DNA of 64,000 bases from Lolium rigidum (GCF_022539505.1 NC_061508.1:344361484-344425483), one strand, 5' to 3'. Shown: positions 1 through 11,492, counted from the first letter of the stretch. Notes: generated from the sequence alone by a model not told the origin. Numbers and translations are program-made.

Positions 1-317
1 ATACTACCACCATCAACTACACGCCAAGCAAGCTATTTTCTCGGCACCGTTGCTACCGCTCATATATATTCATACCACCTGTATTTCACTATCTCTTCGC
101 CGAACTAGTGCACCTATTAGGTGTGTTGGGGACACAAGAGACTTCTTGCTTTGTGGTTGCAGTGGTTGCATGAGAGGGATATCTTTGACCTCTTCCTCCC
201 CGAGTTCGATAAACCTTGGGTGATCCACTTAAGGGAAAACTTGCCGCTGTTCTACAAACCTCTCGCTCTTGGAGGCCCAACACCGTCTACAGGAAAGGAG
301 GGGGAACGTAGACATCA
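1..317 (+). repeat. 5' LTR of element A, last 317 bp
   Basis: It aligns end to end with 4996-5311 and stops at the same GACATCA terminus. Roughly seven substitutions and three single-base indels separate the copies, so the insertion is not very recent. The first ~1.2 kb of this LTR is left of the window. Confidence 0.85.
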
Positions 318-329
318 AGCACTTTTCTC

Positions 330-345
330 GGCGCCGTTGCCGGGA
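330..345 (+). promoter_or_regulatory. Primer binding site of element A
   Basis: GGCGCCGTTGCCGGGA lies 12 bp after the LTR end, in the place and with the sequence usual for the primer site of this grass gypsy family. A second similar block, GGCGCCATTGTG, occurs at 395-406 within a duplicated context (ACTTTTC..GGCGCC). Confidence 0.65.
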
Positions 346-480
346 GGAAAGGTAAAAGGCACTCATACTTCGGTTCCGTGTAAAGTACTTTTCCGGCGCC
401 ATTGTGTTTGTGCTCGAAGCTATTTCCTTTAGATCCCGCAATTGCAACTTTTTGTTTCTTGTTTACACTAGTTAGGCATA

Positions 481-1227
481 ATGGAAAACATCCGTGAGCT
501 CTTTGTACTATTTCCTGAGTCAAGACATGAATGGTTTAATGCGAAAATTAAAAAACCCATGGAACATGTTAGCATGAATACTTTGAACACCATTGTTGCT
601 AATGATATGGAAAATTCTAAGCTTGGGGAAGCTGGTTTTGATGAGCATGATCTTTTTAGTCCAACAAGCATTGAGGAGAAAATTTTCTTTGATGATACTT
701 TGCCTCCTATTTATGATGATTATAATGATAGTAGTCTTTTGGTACCACCTACTATGGAGAGTAAATTTTGTTGTGATTATACTATGCCTCCAACACTTGA
801 TGAGAATAATAATGATAGCTACTTTGTTGAATTTGCTCCCACTATTACTAATAAAATTGATTATGCTTATGTGGAGAGTAATAATTTTATGCATGAGACT
901 CATGATAAGAATGCTTTATGTGATAGTTATATTGTTGAGTTTGCTCATGTTGCTACTGAAAGTTATTATGAGAGAGGAAAATATGGTTGTAGAAATTTTC
1001 ATGTTACTAAAACACCTCTCTATGTGCTGAAATTTTTGAAGCTATACTTGTTTTATCTTTCTATGCTTGTTGCATTATGCTTCTTGAACTTGTTTATTTA
1101 CAAGATTCCTATGCATAGGAAGCATGTTAGGCTTAAATTTGTTTCATACTTGCCTTTTGATGCTCTCTTTTTGCTTCAAATACTATTTCTTGCGAGTGCA
1201 TCATTAAAACAGCTGAGCCCATCTTAA
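481..1227 (+). CDS. Accessory ORF of element A, 248 aa, possible membrane protein
   Basis: The ATG at 481 opens a 248-residue frame that starts about 135 bp after the primer binding site, where gag would normally be. The first ~175 residues are acidic and rich in Asn, Asp and Tyr, with loosely repeated PP-containing segments (TLPPIYDD, VPPTMES, TMPPTLDE). Two hydrophobic stretches follow at roughly residues 178-206 and 218-240, separated by a basic loop (MHRKHVRLK). I see no zinc knuckle, protease, RT or integrase motif. It ends just before the 3' non-coding domain shared with element B, so it occupies the slot of gag-protease there. The function is unknown. An envelope-like or membrane role is only suggested by hydrophobicity, and the ORF could be a captured sequence. 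The frame is uninterrupted, in contrast to most ORFs in neighbouring elements. Confidence 0.5.
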   Translation: MENIRELFVLFPESRHEWFNAKIKKPMEHVSMNTLNTIVANDMENSKLGEAGFDEHDLFSPTSIEEKIFFDDTLPPIYDDYNDSSLLVPPTMESKFCCDYTMPPTLDENNNDSYFVEFAPTITNKIDYAYVESNNFMHETHDKNALCDSYIVEFAHVATESYYERGKYGCRNFHVTKTPLYVLKFLKLYLFYLSMLVALCFLNLFIYKIPMHRKHVRLKFVSYLPFDALFLLQILFLASASLKQLSPS

Positions 1228-3796
1228 TGGCTATAAAGAAAGAACTTCTTGGGAGATAACCCATGTGTTATTTTGCTACAGTAATTTGTTTTATATTTGT
1301 GTCTTGGAAGTTGTTTACTACTGTAGCAACCTCTCCTTATCTTAGTTTTGTGTTTTGTTGTGCCAAGTAAAGCCGTTGATAGAAAAGTAAGTACTAGATT
1401 TGGATTACTGCACAGTTCCAGATTTCTTTGCTGTCACGAATCTGGGTCCACCTCCCTGTAGGTAGCTCAGAAAATTAAGCCAATTTACGTGCATGATCCT
1501 AAGATATGTACGCAACTTTCATTCAATTTGAGCATTTTCATTTGAGCAATTCTGGTGCCATTTTAAAATTCGTCAATACGAACTGTTCTGTTTTGACAGA
1601 TTCTGCCTTTTATTTCGCATTGCCTCTTTTGCTATGTTGGATGAATTTCTTTGATCCACTAATGTCCAGTAGCATTATGCAATGTCCAGAAGTGTTAAGA
1701 ATGATTGTGTCACCTCTGAATATGTTAATTTTTATTGTGCACTAACCCTCTAATGAGTTGTTTCGAGTTTGGTGTGGAGGAAGTTTTCAAGGATCAAGAG
1801 AGGAGTATGATGCAACATGATCAAGGAGAGTGAAAGCTCTAAGCTTGGGGATGCCCCGGTGGTTCACCCCTGCATATTCTAAGAAGACTCAAGCGTCTAA
1901 GCTTGGGGGTGCCCAAGGCATCCCCTTCTTCATCGACAACATTATCAGGTTCCTCCCCTGAAACTATATTTTTATTCCATCACATCTTATGTACTTTACT
2001 TGGAGCGTCGGTTTGTTTTTGTTTTTGTTTGTGTTTGAATAAATTTGATTACATCATGCTTGTGTGGGAGAGAGACACACTCCGCTGGTTCGTATGAACA
2101 CATGTGTTCTTAGCTCATAATATTCATGGCGAAGTTTCTTCTTCGTTAAATTGTTATATGGTTGGAATTGGAAAATGATACATGTAGTAATTGCTATTAA
2201 TGTCTTGGGTAATGTGATACTTGGCAATTGTTGTGCTCATGTTTAAGCTCTTGCATCATATGCTTTGCACCCATTAGTGAAGAAATACATAGAGCTTGTT
2301 AAAATTTGGTTTGCATGAGTGGTTTCTCTAGAGTCTAGATATTTTCTAGTAAGATGTTTGAACAACAAGGAAGACGATGTATAGTTTTATAATGCTTGTA
2401 ATATGTCTTTTATGTGAGTTTTGCTGTACTAGTTCATGCTTGTGTTTGCTTCAAACAACCTTGCTAGCCTAAACCTTGTATCGAGAGGGAATACTTCTCA
2501 TGCATCCAAATCCTTGAGCCAACCACTATGCCATTTGTGTCCACCATACCTACCTACTACATGGTATTTTCCGCCATTCCAAAGTAAATTGCTTGAGTGC
2601 TACCTTTAAAATTCCATCATTCACCTTTGCAATATATAGCTCATGGGACAAATAGCTTAAAAACTATTGTGGTATTGAATATGTAATTATGCACTTTATC
2701 TCTTATTAAGTTGCTTGTTGTGCGATAACCATGTTCACTCGGGGACGCCATCAACTATTCATTGTTGAATTTCATGTGAGTTGCTATGCATGTCCGTCTT
2801 GTCTCGAAGTAAGAGAGATCTACCACCCTATGGTTAAGCATGCATATTGTTAGAGAAGAACATTGGGCCGCTAACTAAAGCCATGATCCATGGTGGAAGT
2901 TTCAGCTTTGGACATATATCCTCAATCTCATATGAGAAAATTATTAATTGTTGTTACATGCTTATGCATAAAAGAGGAGTCCATTATCTGTTGTCTATGT
3001 TGTCCCGGTATGGATGTCTAAGTTGAGAATAATCAATAGCGAGAAATCCAATGCGAGCTTTCTCCTTAGACCTTTGTACAAGCGGCATAGAGGTACCCCT
3101 TTGTGACACTTGGTTAAAACATGTGCATTGTGATGATCCGGTAGTCCAAGCTAATTAGGACAAGGTGCGGGCACTATTAGTACACTATGCATGAGGCTTG
3201 CAACTTATAAGATATAATTTACATGATGCATATGCTTTATTACTACCGTTGACAAAATTGTTTCATGTTTTCAAAATCAAAGCTCTAGCACAAATATAGC
3301 AATCGATGCTTTTCCTCTATGGAGGACCATTCTTTTACTTTTATTGTTGAGTCAGTTCACCTATCTTTCTCCACCTCAAGAAGCAAACATTTGTGTGAAC
3401 TGTGCATTGATTCTTATATACTTGCTTATTGCATTTGTTATATTGCTTTGCATTGACAACTATCCATGAGATATACATGTTACAAGTTGAAAGCAACCGC
3501 TGAAACTTAATCTTCCATTTGTGTTGCTTCAATACCTTTACTAAGAATTTATTGCTTTATGAGTAACTCTTATGCAAAACTTATTGATGCTTGTCTTGAA
3601 AGTACTATTCATGAAAAGTCTTTGCTATATGATTCAATTGTTTACTCATTGTCATTAACATTGTTTCGAATCGCTGCATTCATCTCATATGCTTTACAAT
3701 GGTATGATTAAGATTATGTTGGTAGCATGTCACCTCAGAAATTATCTTTTATCGTTTACCTACTCGAGGACGAGTAGGAACTAAGCTTAGGGATGC
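1228..3796 (+). other. Non-coding 3' internal domain of element A
   Basis: About 2.57 kb without a credible ORF. It begins with a GGGAGATAACCCATG block and ends in a purine-rich tract CTAAGCTTAGGGATGC (3781-3796) just before the 3' LTR, which fits a polypurine tract. The reverse complement of 59591-62160 is clearly homologous along its length. Confidence 0.7.
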
Positions 3797-5311
3797 CGAT
3801 ACGTCTCCAACGTATCTATAATTTCCGATGTTCCATGCTTGTTTTATGACAATACCAACATGTTTTGTTCACACTTTATATCATTTTCATGCATTTTCCG
3901 GAACTAACCTATTAACAAGATGCCGACAGTGCCAGCCTCGTTTTCTGCTGTTTTTGGTTTCGTAAATCCTAGTAACGAAATATTCTCGAATCGGACGAAA
4001 TCAACGCCCGAGTTCCTATTTTTCCCGGAACCATCCAGAACACCCGAGAGCCGCCGGAGGGGAGCCCCGGGGGCCCCACACCACACCCGGCGCGGCCGCA
4101 GGGGGGCCGCGCCGCCCTATGGTGTGGGCCCCCCGAAGCCCTCCTCGCGCCGCCTCTTCGCCTATATAAAGCCTCCGTCGCGAAAACCCCGATGCGTTCG
4201 ACGAAAACCACGTAAACCTTCCGCAGCCGCCGCCATCGCGAGGCCAAGATCCGGGGGACAGGAGTCTCTGTTCCGGCACGCCGCCGGAGCGGGGAAGTGC
4301 CCCCGAAGGCTTCTCCATCGACACCGCTGCCATCTCCACCGCCATCTTCATCACCGCCGCTGCTCCCATGAGGAGGGAGTAGTTCTCCATCGAGGCTCGG
4401 GGCTGTACCGGTAGCTATGTGGTTCATCTCTCTCCTATGTACCTCAATACAATGATCTCATGAGCTGCTTTACATGATTGAGATTCATATGAGTTTGTAT
4501 CACAATTTATCTATGTGCTACTCTAGCAATGTTATTAAAGTAGTTTTATTCCTCCCGCACGTGTGTAAAGGTGACAGTGTGTGCACCGTGTTAGTACTTG
4601 GTTTATGCTATGATCATGATCTCTTGTAGATTGCGAAGTTAACTATTGCTATGATAATATTGATGTGATCTATTCCTCCTACATATGCATGAAGGTGACA
4701 AGTGTGCATGCTATGTTAGTACTTGGTTTAATCTGTTGATCTATCTTACACTATAAGGTTACTTAAATATGAACAAATTGTGGAGCTTGTTAACTCCGGC
4801 ATTGAGGGTTCGTGTAATCCTACGCAATGCGTTCATCATCCAACAAAAGTGTAGAGTATGCATTTATCTATTCTCGTTATGTGATCAATGTTGAGAGTGT
4901 CCACTAGTGAAAGTCTAATCCCTAGGCCTTGTTCCTAAATACTGCTGCGTTACTACCGCTTGTTTACTCGTTTCACCGTGTTACTACTCGCTGCAATACT
5001 ACCACCATCAACTACACGCCAGCCAAGCTATTTTCTCGGCACCGTTGCTACTGCTCATATATATTCATACCACCTCGTATTTCACTATCTCTTCGCCGAA
5101 CTAGTGCACCTATTAGGTGTGTTGGGGACACAAGAGACTTCTTGCTTTGTGGTTGCAGTGGTTGCATGAGAGGGATATCTTTGACCTCTTCCTCCCTGAG
5201 TTCGATAAACCTTGGGTATCCACTTAAGGGAAAACTTGCTGCTGTTCTACAAACCTCTGCTCTTGGAGGCCCAACACTGTCTACAGGAAAGGAGGGGGAA
5301 CATAGACATCA
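3797..5311 (+). repeat. 3' LTR of element A, 1515 bp
   Basis: It starts CGATACGTCTCCAACGTATC and ends GACATCA; the family normally starts TGATACGTC, so the first T appears mutated to C. A GC-rich block at 4030-4150 precedes a TATA box, TATATAAA at 4163-4170, followed by a GC-rich leader. The last 316 bp match 1-317. Its beginning resembles the LTR of element B while its middle does not. Confidence 0.85.
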
Positions 5312-5967
5312 CTACTCGAGAAAATTTCATGCTCGAATTGATGAATGAAGCCAGCGCAGATATGTCGGGTATGCTTGTTTCATCCTCCGATATCTTTCAT
5401 CTTCATGCTATGTCTCTTAAAGGTTTCTACTTCGTTGTTTTGATAGGTTCCTTTACTGATGCTGCTGCCGAGGAAGAGAGGGTAAATGCTAGGACGAACC
5501 TCCTTGTTAACCTTTCCCTGGACCATGGTTCTTTGTTTTGGGCTACCCCAGAGAGGACCCGCCAAATTGTCAGATTTCAGGATCGCACCTCTCAAACTCG
5601 TGATTTCCTTGACTTCTGTACCAAGACCTTGTCCATGGTTTATAACTCCATGTTTCCTCGGAACATTCAACCAAAAACTCTTCCTGAATTGGTAGCTGGC
5701 GCCAGATTTGCTCTTATCATGCTCCAGATCTGCCACTCAAATCTTGACCTTACCCAAGTTGTCGCGAAGGTTCATCAGAAGGTAAAACGTCGAAGAGTTG
5801 GTATTGACCGAATTAACACGAAGGTTTCGCCTATAGCCGAAGAAATGATTGAAGACCTTCTTCGGATGGACGCCGACTTTTTTGCCGATGGTCACTATGC
5901 CGATTTTCTTGGCGCTGCTCCTGAAGAAAACAGAGTTACCCTTGATGACATACTGAATCAAGACTAG
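5312..5967 (+). pseudogene. Opposite-strand ORF of the Tat element, 3' part
   Basis: An open frame on the plus strand, antisense to the Tat gag-pol, ends at 5967 with a C terminus FLGAAPEENRVTLDDILNQD. The stretch from about 5611 (CTKTLSMVYNSMFPRN, QPKTLPELVAGARFALIMLQ, EEMIEDLLRMDADFF) resembles the C-terminal part of the antisense extra ORF known from Tat elements such as Grande and RIRE2; no enzymatic role is established for that family. The 5' part was removed by the insertion of element A at 5311/5312. Positions 5369-5446 (GTATGC...TTGATAG, 78 nt) look like a small intron, because the encoded residues there break an otherwise hydrophilic sequence; its length is a multiple of three so the frame survives either way. 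Some 465 bp separate this stop from the end of the integrase on the other strand. Confidence 0.6.
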
Positions 5968-6433
5968 TTATTTTCCTCCTGTAGATAATTCTTCTTTGTG
6001 ACCCATGACTGTGATTATATTGTGAAGCAATCATTATATTTGTATGTTTGTCTAGCCCCCGAGTATTTCGGTGACTCTTTACTGTATTTGCATATTGCGA
6101 GGTTTTGAACCAAGGCATTTATGTATTTATGTCGGATATGAGCCCCCGAGCTTCTTTATTGAGCACTATTTTGTATTTTTACTGACTCACGAGGTATTTT
6201 AATACCAAGGCAAGGTTTTTTCTTTTTTGATGAACTATATTGAAATTTGTCGGAGCGAAGACTTTGAACATGTCGATAAAGAGAAAGGTATATTGACACT
6301 ATCTTTATTATATTGCAGCACCGCGAGCCCGCCTCATTAAAAACCTTCTCCGGCCCCACTCGGTGCCCCGAAAAGGAAAAGAGTGCGTCTCGAAAACTCG
6401 CGGGCGTTTCAGTACATTGAAGTTTTACAAGGA
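5968..6433. other. Tat spacer between convergent ORFs
   Basis: About 465 bp between the stop of the plus-strand extra ORF and the end of the minus-strand integrase. I see no ORF of note; it probably holds the 3' untranslated parts of both transcripts. Confidence 0.5.
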
Positions 6434-7544
6434 CTATATTTCGACTCTAGGCGTAGAACCGCCCGAGTTGCGCCACGTTCCAGGGTTTGGCTCCTCCACC
6501 CTCGTCTTCTTGTCCTTTATCCTGTATGCTCCTCCTCCGATTACTTCCGTGACAATGTAAGGGCCAAGCCATGGTGACTCGAGTTTTTCATGACTTTTTT
6601 GCGTGAGCCGAAGAACTAGGTCTCCCACCTGAAAAGATCTTGGCCGCAAACGTCGACTGTGGTAATTCTTCAAGTCCTGTTGGTATTTGGTTACCCGAGA
6701 TAATACTTCGTCTCGAGCTTCATCAAGTGCGTCGACGTCGTCTTCTAGCGCTTTTCTCGACACTTCTTCGTCATATTCGACGACGCGTGGAGAGTTGTGC
6801 TCTATCTCGATTGGTAGTACTGCTTCTGCTCCATGAACCAAGAAAAACGGAGTTTCCTGTGTTGCTGTGTTTGGTGTTGTTCGGATGCTCCACAACACAC
6901 TTGGTAATTCTTCTGGCCAGGTATGCCGAGCTTTTTCCAGTGGTCCTAACAAGCGTTTCTTGATGCCATTGCAGATGATGCCATTGGCTTTCTCGACTTG
7001 CCCATTGGTTTGAGGATGTGCAAATGACGCAAAGTGCAACTTGATACCCACCTCTTCGCAATAATCCTTGAATTCGTGGGATGTGAAGTTACTGCCGTTG
7101 TCTGTGACGATGCTGTGGGGCACTCCAAATCTGAAAACGAGGCCTTTTATGAATTTTATCATGCGATGCTCCGTCCGGTGAATTTATCGGCTTCGCTTCT
7201 ATCCACTTTGTAAATTTGTCGACAGCTACTAGCATATACTCCTTTCCTCCTGGCCAGGATTTGTGTAACTTGCCCACCATATCAAGTCCCCATTGAGCAA
7301 AGGGCCATGACAATGGTATTGGTGCTAGCTCTGCTGCTGGAGAATGAGGTTTTGCGGCGAACCTTTGACACGCGTCGCAAGTTCTTACTATGTCCTTGGC
7401 GTCCTCGATTGCTGTCAACCAGTAGAATCCTGCCCGAAAAACCTTGGCTGCAATAGCTCGACTACTTGCGTGGTGGCCACATATTCCTTCGTGTACAACC
7501 TTCAGAATTATTCTTCCTTCTTCGGGTGTGACACACCTTTGCAA
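6434..7544 (-). pseudogene. Tat integrase, frameshifted
   Basis: Reading from 7544 down, the zinc-binding domain has HEGICGHHASSRA followed by CDACQRF (an H2C2 finger). The core has the first Asp in WGLDMVGKL, the second in VTDNGSNF and the Glu in TNGQVEKANG, so the D,D,E triad is present. A C-terminal part with SFQVGDLVLRL and PWLGPYIV is the usual DNA-binding region. The frame changes near 7165-7175 (between DGAS and IKFIKGL) and again near the end, where the expected NPWNVAQL.. reads NPGTWRNS. It would catalyse insertion of the element cDNA if intact. It lies directly downstream of the RNase H region. Confidence 0.8.
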
Positions 7545-8483
7545 GACGCCTGAAATACTTCATTTATATAATTCTCCTTTGACCACCGTGAAAGCTTTGG
7601 AGCGTCGAATTACTCGCCTTGCCTCAACTGGATCGTCGGGTATTTCTTTCCTGAGGATGTATGATATGTACGGCTGCATCCACGGTATCTGTATCACCAT
7701 GACCAGGTCCTGATCTTCTTCTTCTTCCTCTTGCTTTTCCTTGGTAGCCCCCGAGGATTTTTTCTCCTTCTTTTTTGATTTTGTCGACTTAGTGGATCTT
7801 TCTGTTATCTCTTCCCAGAATACACCTGGCGGGACTGCAAGGCATTGCGACCCGATGTTTGCAAGAACGTCGGCTTCGTCGTTGCTCAATCTACTAATAT
7901 GATTTACTTCGCATCCATCGAACAACTTCTCGAGCTCGTTGTACACCTCCTTGTATGCCATCATGCTATCATTGACTGCGTCACATTGGTTCATAACTTG
8001 CTGAGCCACCAACTGTGAGTCGCCAAAGATTTTTAGTCGAGTTGCACCGCAGGCTTTCGCCATCTTCATCCCGTGTATGAGAGCCTCATATTCTGCTTCA
8101 TTGTTAGATGCGTTAGGGAACGTCATCCGAAGGATGTACTTCAACTTGTCGCCTTCAGGTGATATGAGTACTACTCCTGCGCTAGCCCCTTCTAGTCTCT
8201 TGGACCCATCGAAGTTCATGGTCCAGGTTCTCGATAAGTCTGGGGGTCCTGTGTTTTGCAACTCCATCCACTCTGCGATGAAGTCCGGCAGTATTTGCGA
8301 CTTGATTGCTTTTCTTTTTTCATACGTGATGTCCCGAGGAGAAAGTTCTATTCCCCAAAGGGAGACACGACCCGTAGCTTCTGGGTTATTCAATATATTT
8401 GACAAGGGAGCTTCATTGACCACTATGATCGGGTGTGCCGAAAAATAGTGGCGTAATTTTCGTGCTCGTTGTGAACACTCCAT
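7545..8483 (-). pseudogene. Tat RNase H region, including archaeal-type RNase H
   Basis: One open frame runs from 8483 to 7560. The first part (ARKLRHYFSAHPIIVV, LSPRDITYEKRKAIKS) is the end of the RT-linked RNase H. Next comes a second RNase H with acidic residues in order: WTMNFDGSK, NNEAEYEAL, IFGDSQLV and SNDEAD. That duplicated, archaeal-type RNase H marks the Tat lineage. A charged linker (KSKKKEKKSSG, EEEEEDQD) leads towards integrase. The catalytic acids all look intact. The frame ends at a stop near 7560, before the integrase frame. Confidence 0.8.
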
Positions 8484-9730
8484 ATGCTATCTTTTGGTAC
8501 CGAGGGTACCTTTGTTTTGAGGGTGATAAAACTTCGCTAACGAAGTATACTGGCCTTTGCACGCCGTGGAGTTTTCCTTCTTCTTCTCTTTCGACAACTA
8601 GCACCGTGCTCACCACTTGGGGCGTGGCTGCGATATACAGCAGGAGAGGTTCCCTTTCTTTTGGCGCCACCAAAATTGGTGGTGTCGAGATTGTGCGCTT
8701 TAAATCCTCGAGAGCTCTGTCGGCTTCTTCGTTCCATTGGAATTTATCTCCTTGCTTTATCAGAGCGTAGAATGGTAACGCTTTTTCACCCAGCCTAGCG
8801 ACGAATCTGCTCAAAGCTGCGACTCGCCCAGTTAGCTGTTGTATTTCTTTCAACTTTGTTGGCTTCCTCATTGTTACGATAGCTTGTATTTTATCGGGAT
8901 TTGCTTCGATCCCTCTTGCTGAAACTAGAAACCCCAGAAGTTCTCCTGCTGGGACGCCGAAAGAACACTTCATCGGGTTCAGTTTGAGGCAGAACTTATC
9001 AAGGTTGTCGAAGGTTTCCTTGAGATCCTCGATCAGCGTTGCCCCCTTTTTTGATGTTATGACGACATCATCGATGTATACTTGCACGTTCTTCCCAATC
9101 TGTGTCGCCAAACACTTCTGCATCATCCTCTGATATGTTGCTCCCGCATTTTTTAGACCAAAGGGCATTGTTCTGTAGCAAAACACGCCGTAAGGTGTAA
9201 TAAACGCGGTTTTTACTTCATCTTCTTCTTTCAATCTGATCTGGTTATAACCAGAATATGCATCCAGGAAGGAAAGACGTTCACATCCAGCCGTGGAGTC
9301 GATAATTTGATCGATCCTCGGGAGGGGAAAGTGATCCTTTGGACAATGTTTATTGAGACACGTAAAGTCGACGCACATGCGAAGGACCTTAGTGTTTTTC
9401 TTCGGCACCCGGCACGAGGATTTGCTACCCATGTGGCTTCGTGAATATCTCTTTGATAAAACCAGCTTCTTGTAGTCGATTGATTTTCGACAAGCATGGC
9501 TTTGCGGTTTGGTTCCGAAAAACGCCGCAAAGGTTGTTTGATTGGTCTCGCTAGTGGATCCAAGTTTAGGTGGTGCTCGGCAAGTTCCACCGGGTACTCC
9601 CGGCATGTCGCCTGGACACCATGCGAAGATTTTCCAGTGCTCACGGAGGAACTCGACGAGCGCGCTTTCCTATGCGATATCCATGTCGTTTGCAATAGAT
9701 GTCGTCTTTTTCGGGTCTGTCGGGTGAATC
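8413..9730 (-). pseudogene. Tat reverse transcriptase, N-terminal half frameshifted
   Basis: The RT palm is readable from about 9400 down: VLRMCVDFTCLNKHCPKDHF, then LSFLDAYSGYNQI with the first catalytic Asp, then VQVYIDDVVITS, in which the usual YVDD is YIDD. The connection domain and part of RNase H follow (EADRALEDLKRTI, LLLYIAATPQVV). Upstream of 9400 the homology jumps between frames: VELAEHHLNLDPLARPIKQP is in a different frame from the palm, so there is at least one frameshift. At 9730 the coding sequence is cut by the 5.5-kb insertion and resumes at 15252. Confidence 0.8.
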
Positions 9731-9909
9731 TGTCAACACCCGGATTTTTAAGTCCAGATGCCTATTATGCCATTCATCGCAATCCCAGGAATATTGTTTT
9801 TGCGAGACATAATAGATTGATATCACAACACATCATTCATTACAACACATAATCGTCTTACAAATAAAGGATCACATGATCCAGTCTCATTACAATAATA
9901 GAAGTTCTA

Positions 9910-9915
9910 TTTATT
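9910..9915 (-). terminator. Polyadenylation signal AATAAA near the end of the 5.5-kb insertion
   Basis: Minus-strand AATAAA, about 100 bp after an open stretch ending in an acidic tail (DYEDEYQNPEEGQQDVYDN, minus strand, about 10054-9998). The arrangement looks like the end of a polyadenylated transcript. Confidence 0.4.
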
Positions 9916-10090
9916 CATTACATAACACATAGCGGAAGCGAAAGTAGCGTAGTAGTAGTCCATCTATTCCACAGTAACGCGTTGACGTCAGGAGTGATCC
10001 TAGTTGTCGTAGACGTCCTGCTGTCCTTCTTCCGGGTTCTGGTACTCGTCTTCATAGTCTGGCCATTTGAATCGCCAGGGACAAAGCCAT

Positions 10091-10109
10091 GAGTACTTTT
10101 AAAGTACTC
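10091..10109. repeat. 19-nt palindrome
   Basis: GAGTACTTT and AAAGTACTC flank one central T. It lies at the upstream edge of the candidate last exon of the 5.5-kb insertion. No function is known. Confidence 0.6.
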
Positions 10110-11410
10110 GCAAACTAATACTAAGGTAAACACTATCAACTATAGTAAGGGGGTTCTAAGCTCTAGTTTCATTTGCATAAAGCCAGTTTTATTTCGTAAA
10201 CACTTTACTAATCCAAGCCTCTTCATTTGCTTAACTAACTCAAGTGGGAACATTAGTGACATTCCCACAACTCAGTTGTGATTCAAAGTCAAAGTCACCT
10301 TTCAATTCAAATCACAAGTCACCATTCATATTTTTAGAAAAGTTCTGATGACGGAACAGTATGGCCTTTCCAACTCGTCCATAACCGAGAGACGCGGCTA
10401 TTCAAATAGGTTTAACTCGCAGAGGTTGTACACTTGTGCCACAACAATTGCAATAGTTCGTCGAGGTAATCGGCCCTGATTTATCGTACGCAATACGCGA
10501 ACTACCAATCCTAACCTTTCATTTACATACTCTAGTATAGGCACCTCTCCCCATGAGCTTGGCCTCCCGGTGAAAACCGCAGTCAACCCGGGAACTGCAC
10601 AGGGCTTGGGCCGGACATTCACCTCATTTCACGTCATTTCACATCATTTCACCAGTCCGGAGGCAGCCTCGGCATAACCCCTATGACGCTTGTTCAGAGG
10701 GAACCCATACTAAAATACATAAGTTTCCAGCTAAGCCTTACCCAGATTCAGGTATTGTGGGGGTACTTGTAAAATTGGAATGGTATCGCATCTGAACCCA
10801 ACCATCAGTGTTTTAGTAAAATTCACCAAGTCATTCATCAGTCATATTCACCTTCAAAATCTTTCAATAGAATGACTCATCCTTCCAAGGTTTTCAAAGC
10901 CATTTCAATTCAAAAGTTCCCAACTAGAGTAGTCACTTTTAATATTGAGCACTAGCAACTAGTCATGAGGGGTGCTAAGTATCTTGGAGCTTGCTAGGCT
11001 AAGTGTGATGCTCTTGTACTACTCTATAATTCAACCAAGTGAATCATAAATCAAAAAGTAACTTTGATAAATGAAATCAAGTAAAACTTGTAAAGTAAAA
11101 ACTTGGGATAGGTTCATAAAGTAAAATGTAATGGTGCCTTGCTCTAGTAGAGCTTTGCACAAGGGAACCTTGCAAGAGTGTTAGCTTGCCTTGGTTGGTG
11201 ATGTGATCAAAGTTTTCTTGCTCTTCCTCTTGGTAGAAGACCTCTTCCTCTTGATAGTCTCCGGTACTAGCGTCTATAAACGAAGACGAGGATACAATCA
11301 CCAAACAACACTTAAGTAGTCTTATTTAGCCTTAATGGCTCACACCATTGATCTAGCATCACTACTTACATTTATTCACAAATTATACTAGGGTTTCTTT
11401 ATTTAACATT

Positions 11411-11492
11411 TGGAAAATAATTTCCTCTCATTGAAATTTTAAATTAAGGTTTCTCTTTGGTTTGGAGAAATAATTCCCTCTCATTGAATTCT
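11411..11492. repeat. Pair of direct repeats with a CCTCTCATTGAA core
   Basis: TGGAAAATAATTTCCTCTCA at 11411 and TGGAGAAATAATTCCCTCTC at 11463 are near copies about 52 bp apart, both followed by ATTGAA. The first contains the small inverted repeat GGAAA-ATAA-TTTCC. They lie just left of the hairpin ladder. Confidence 0.5.

Larger units (their letters stand above)
1..5311 (+). mobile_element. Gypsy-type LTR retrotransposon A, non-autonomous, 5' end outside window
   Basis: Positions 1-317 repeat 4996-5311 with about ten differences, so they are the tail of the 5' LTR and the 3' LTR of one plus-strand element. A primer-binding-like GGCGCC block follows the 5' LTR and a purine-rich tract precedes the 3' LTR. 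The interior (318-3796) holds one 248-codon ORF and about 2.5 kb without coding potential. No gag, protease, RT or integrase is present, so it must have moved using proteins supplied by another element. Its 3' interior matches the reverse complement of 59591-62160 in element B, placing both in one broad family. It lies inside the opposite-strand ORF of the Tat element. The flanking five bases on the right are CTACT; the matching left copy is outside the window. Confidence 0.85.

Noticed and set aside
330..406. tRNA-like sequences at primer binding sites
   Set aside because: These are short matches to tRNA 3' ends used by retroelements; no cloverleaf is present. No tRNA, rRNA or CRISPR array was found in the window.
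3904..4427. Overlapping long frames on both strands in a GC-rich stretch (for example 3920-4414 and 3969-4427)
   Set aside because: They lie across the promoter and leader of the element A LTR, are Pro/Arg/Gly-rich in every frame and have no domain. They are by-products of GC content.
8413..9606. Possible functional pol of the Tat element
   Set aside because: The palm is intact, but the N-terminal part is frameshifted and the gene is physically split at 9730/15252.
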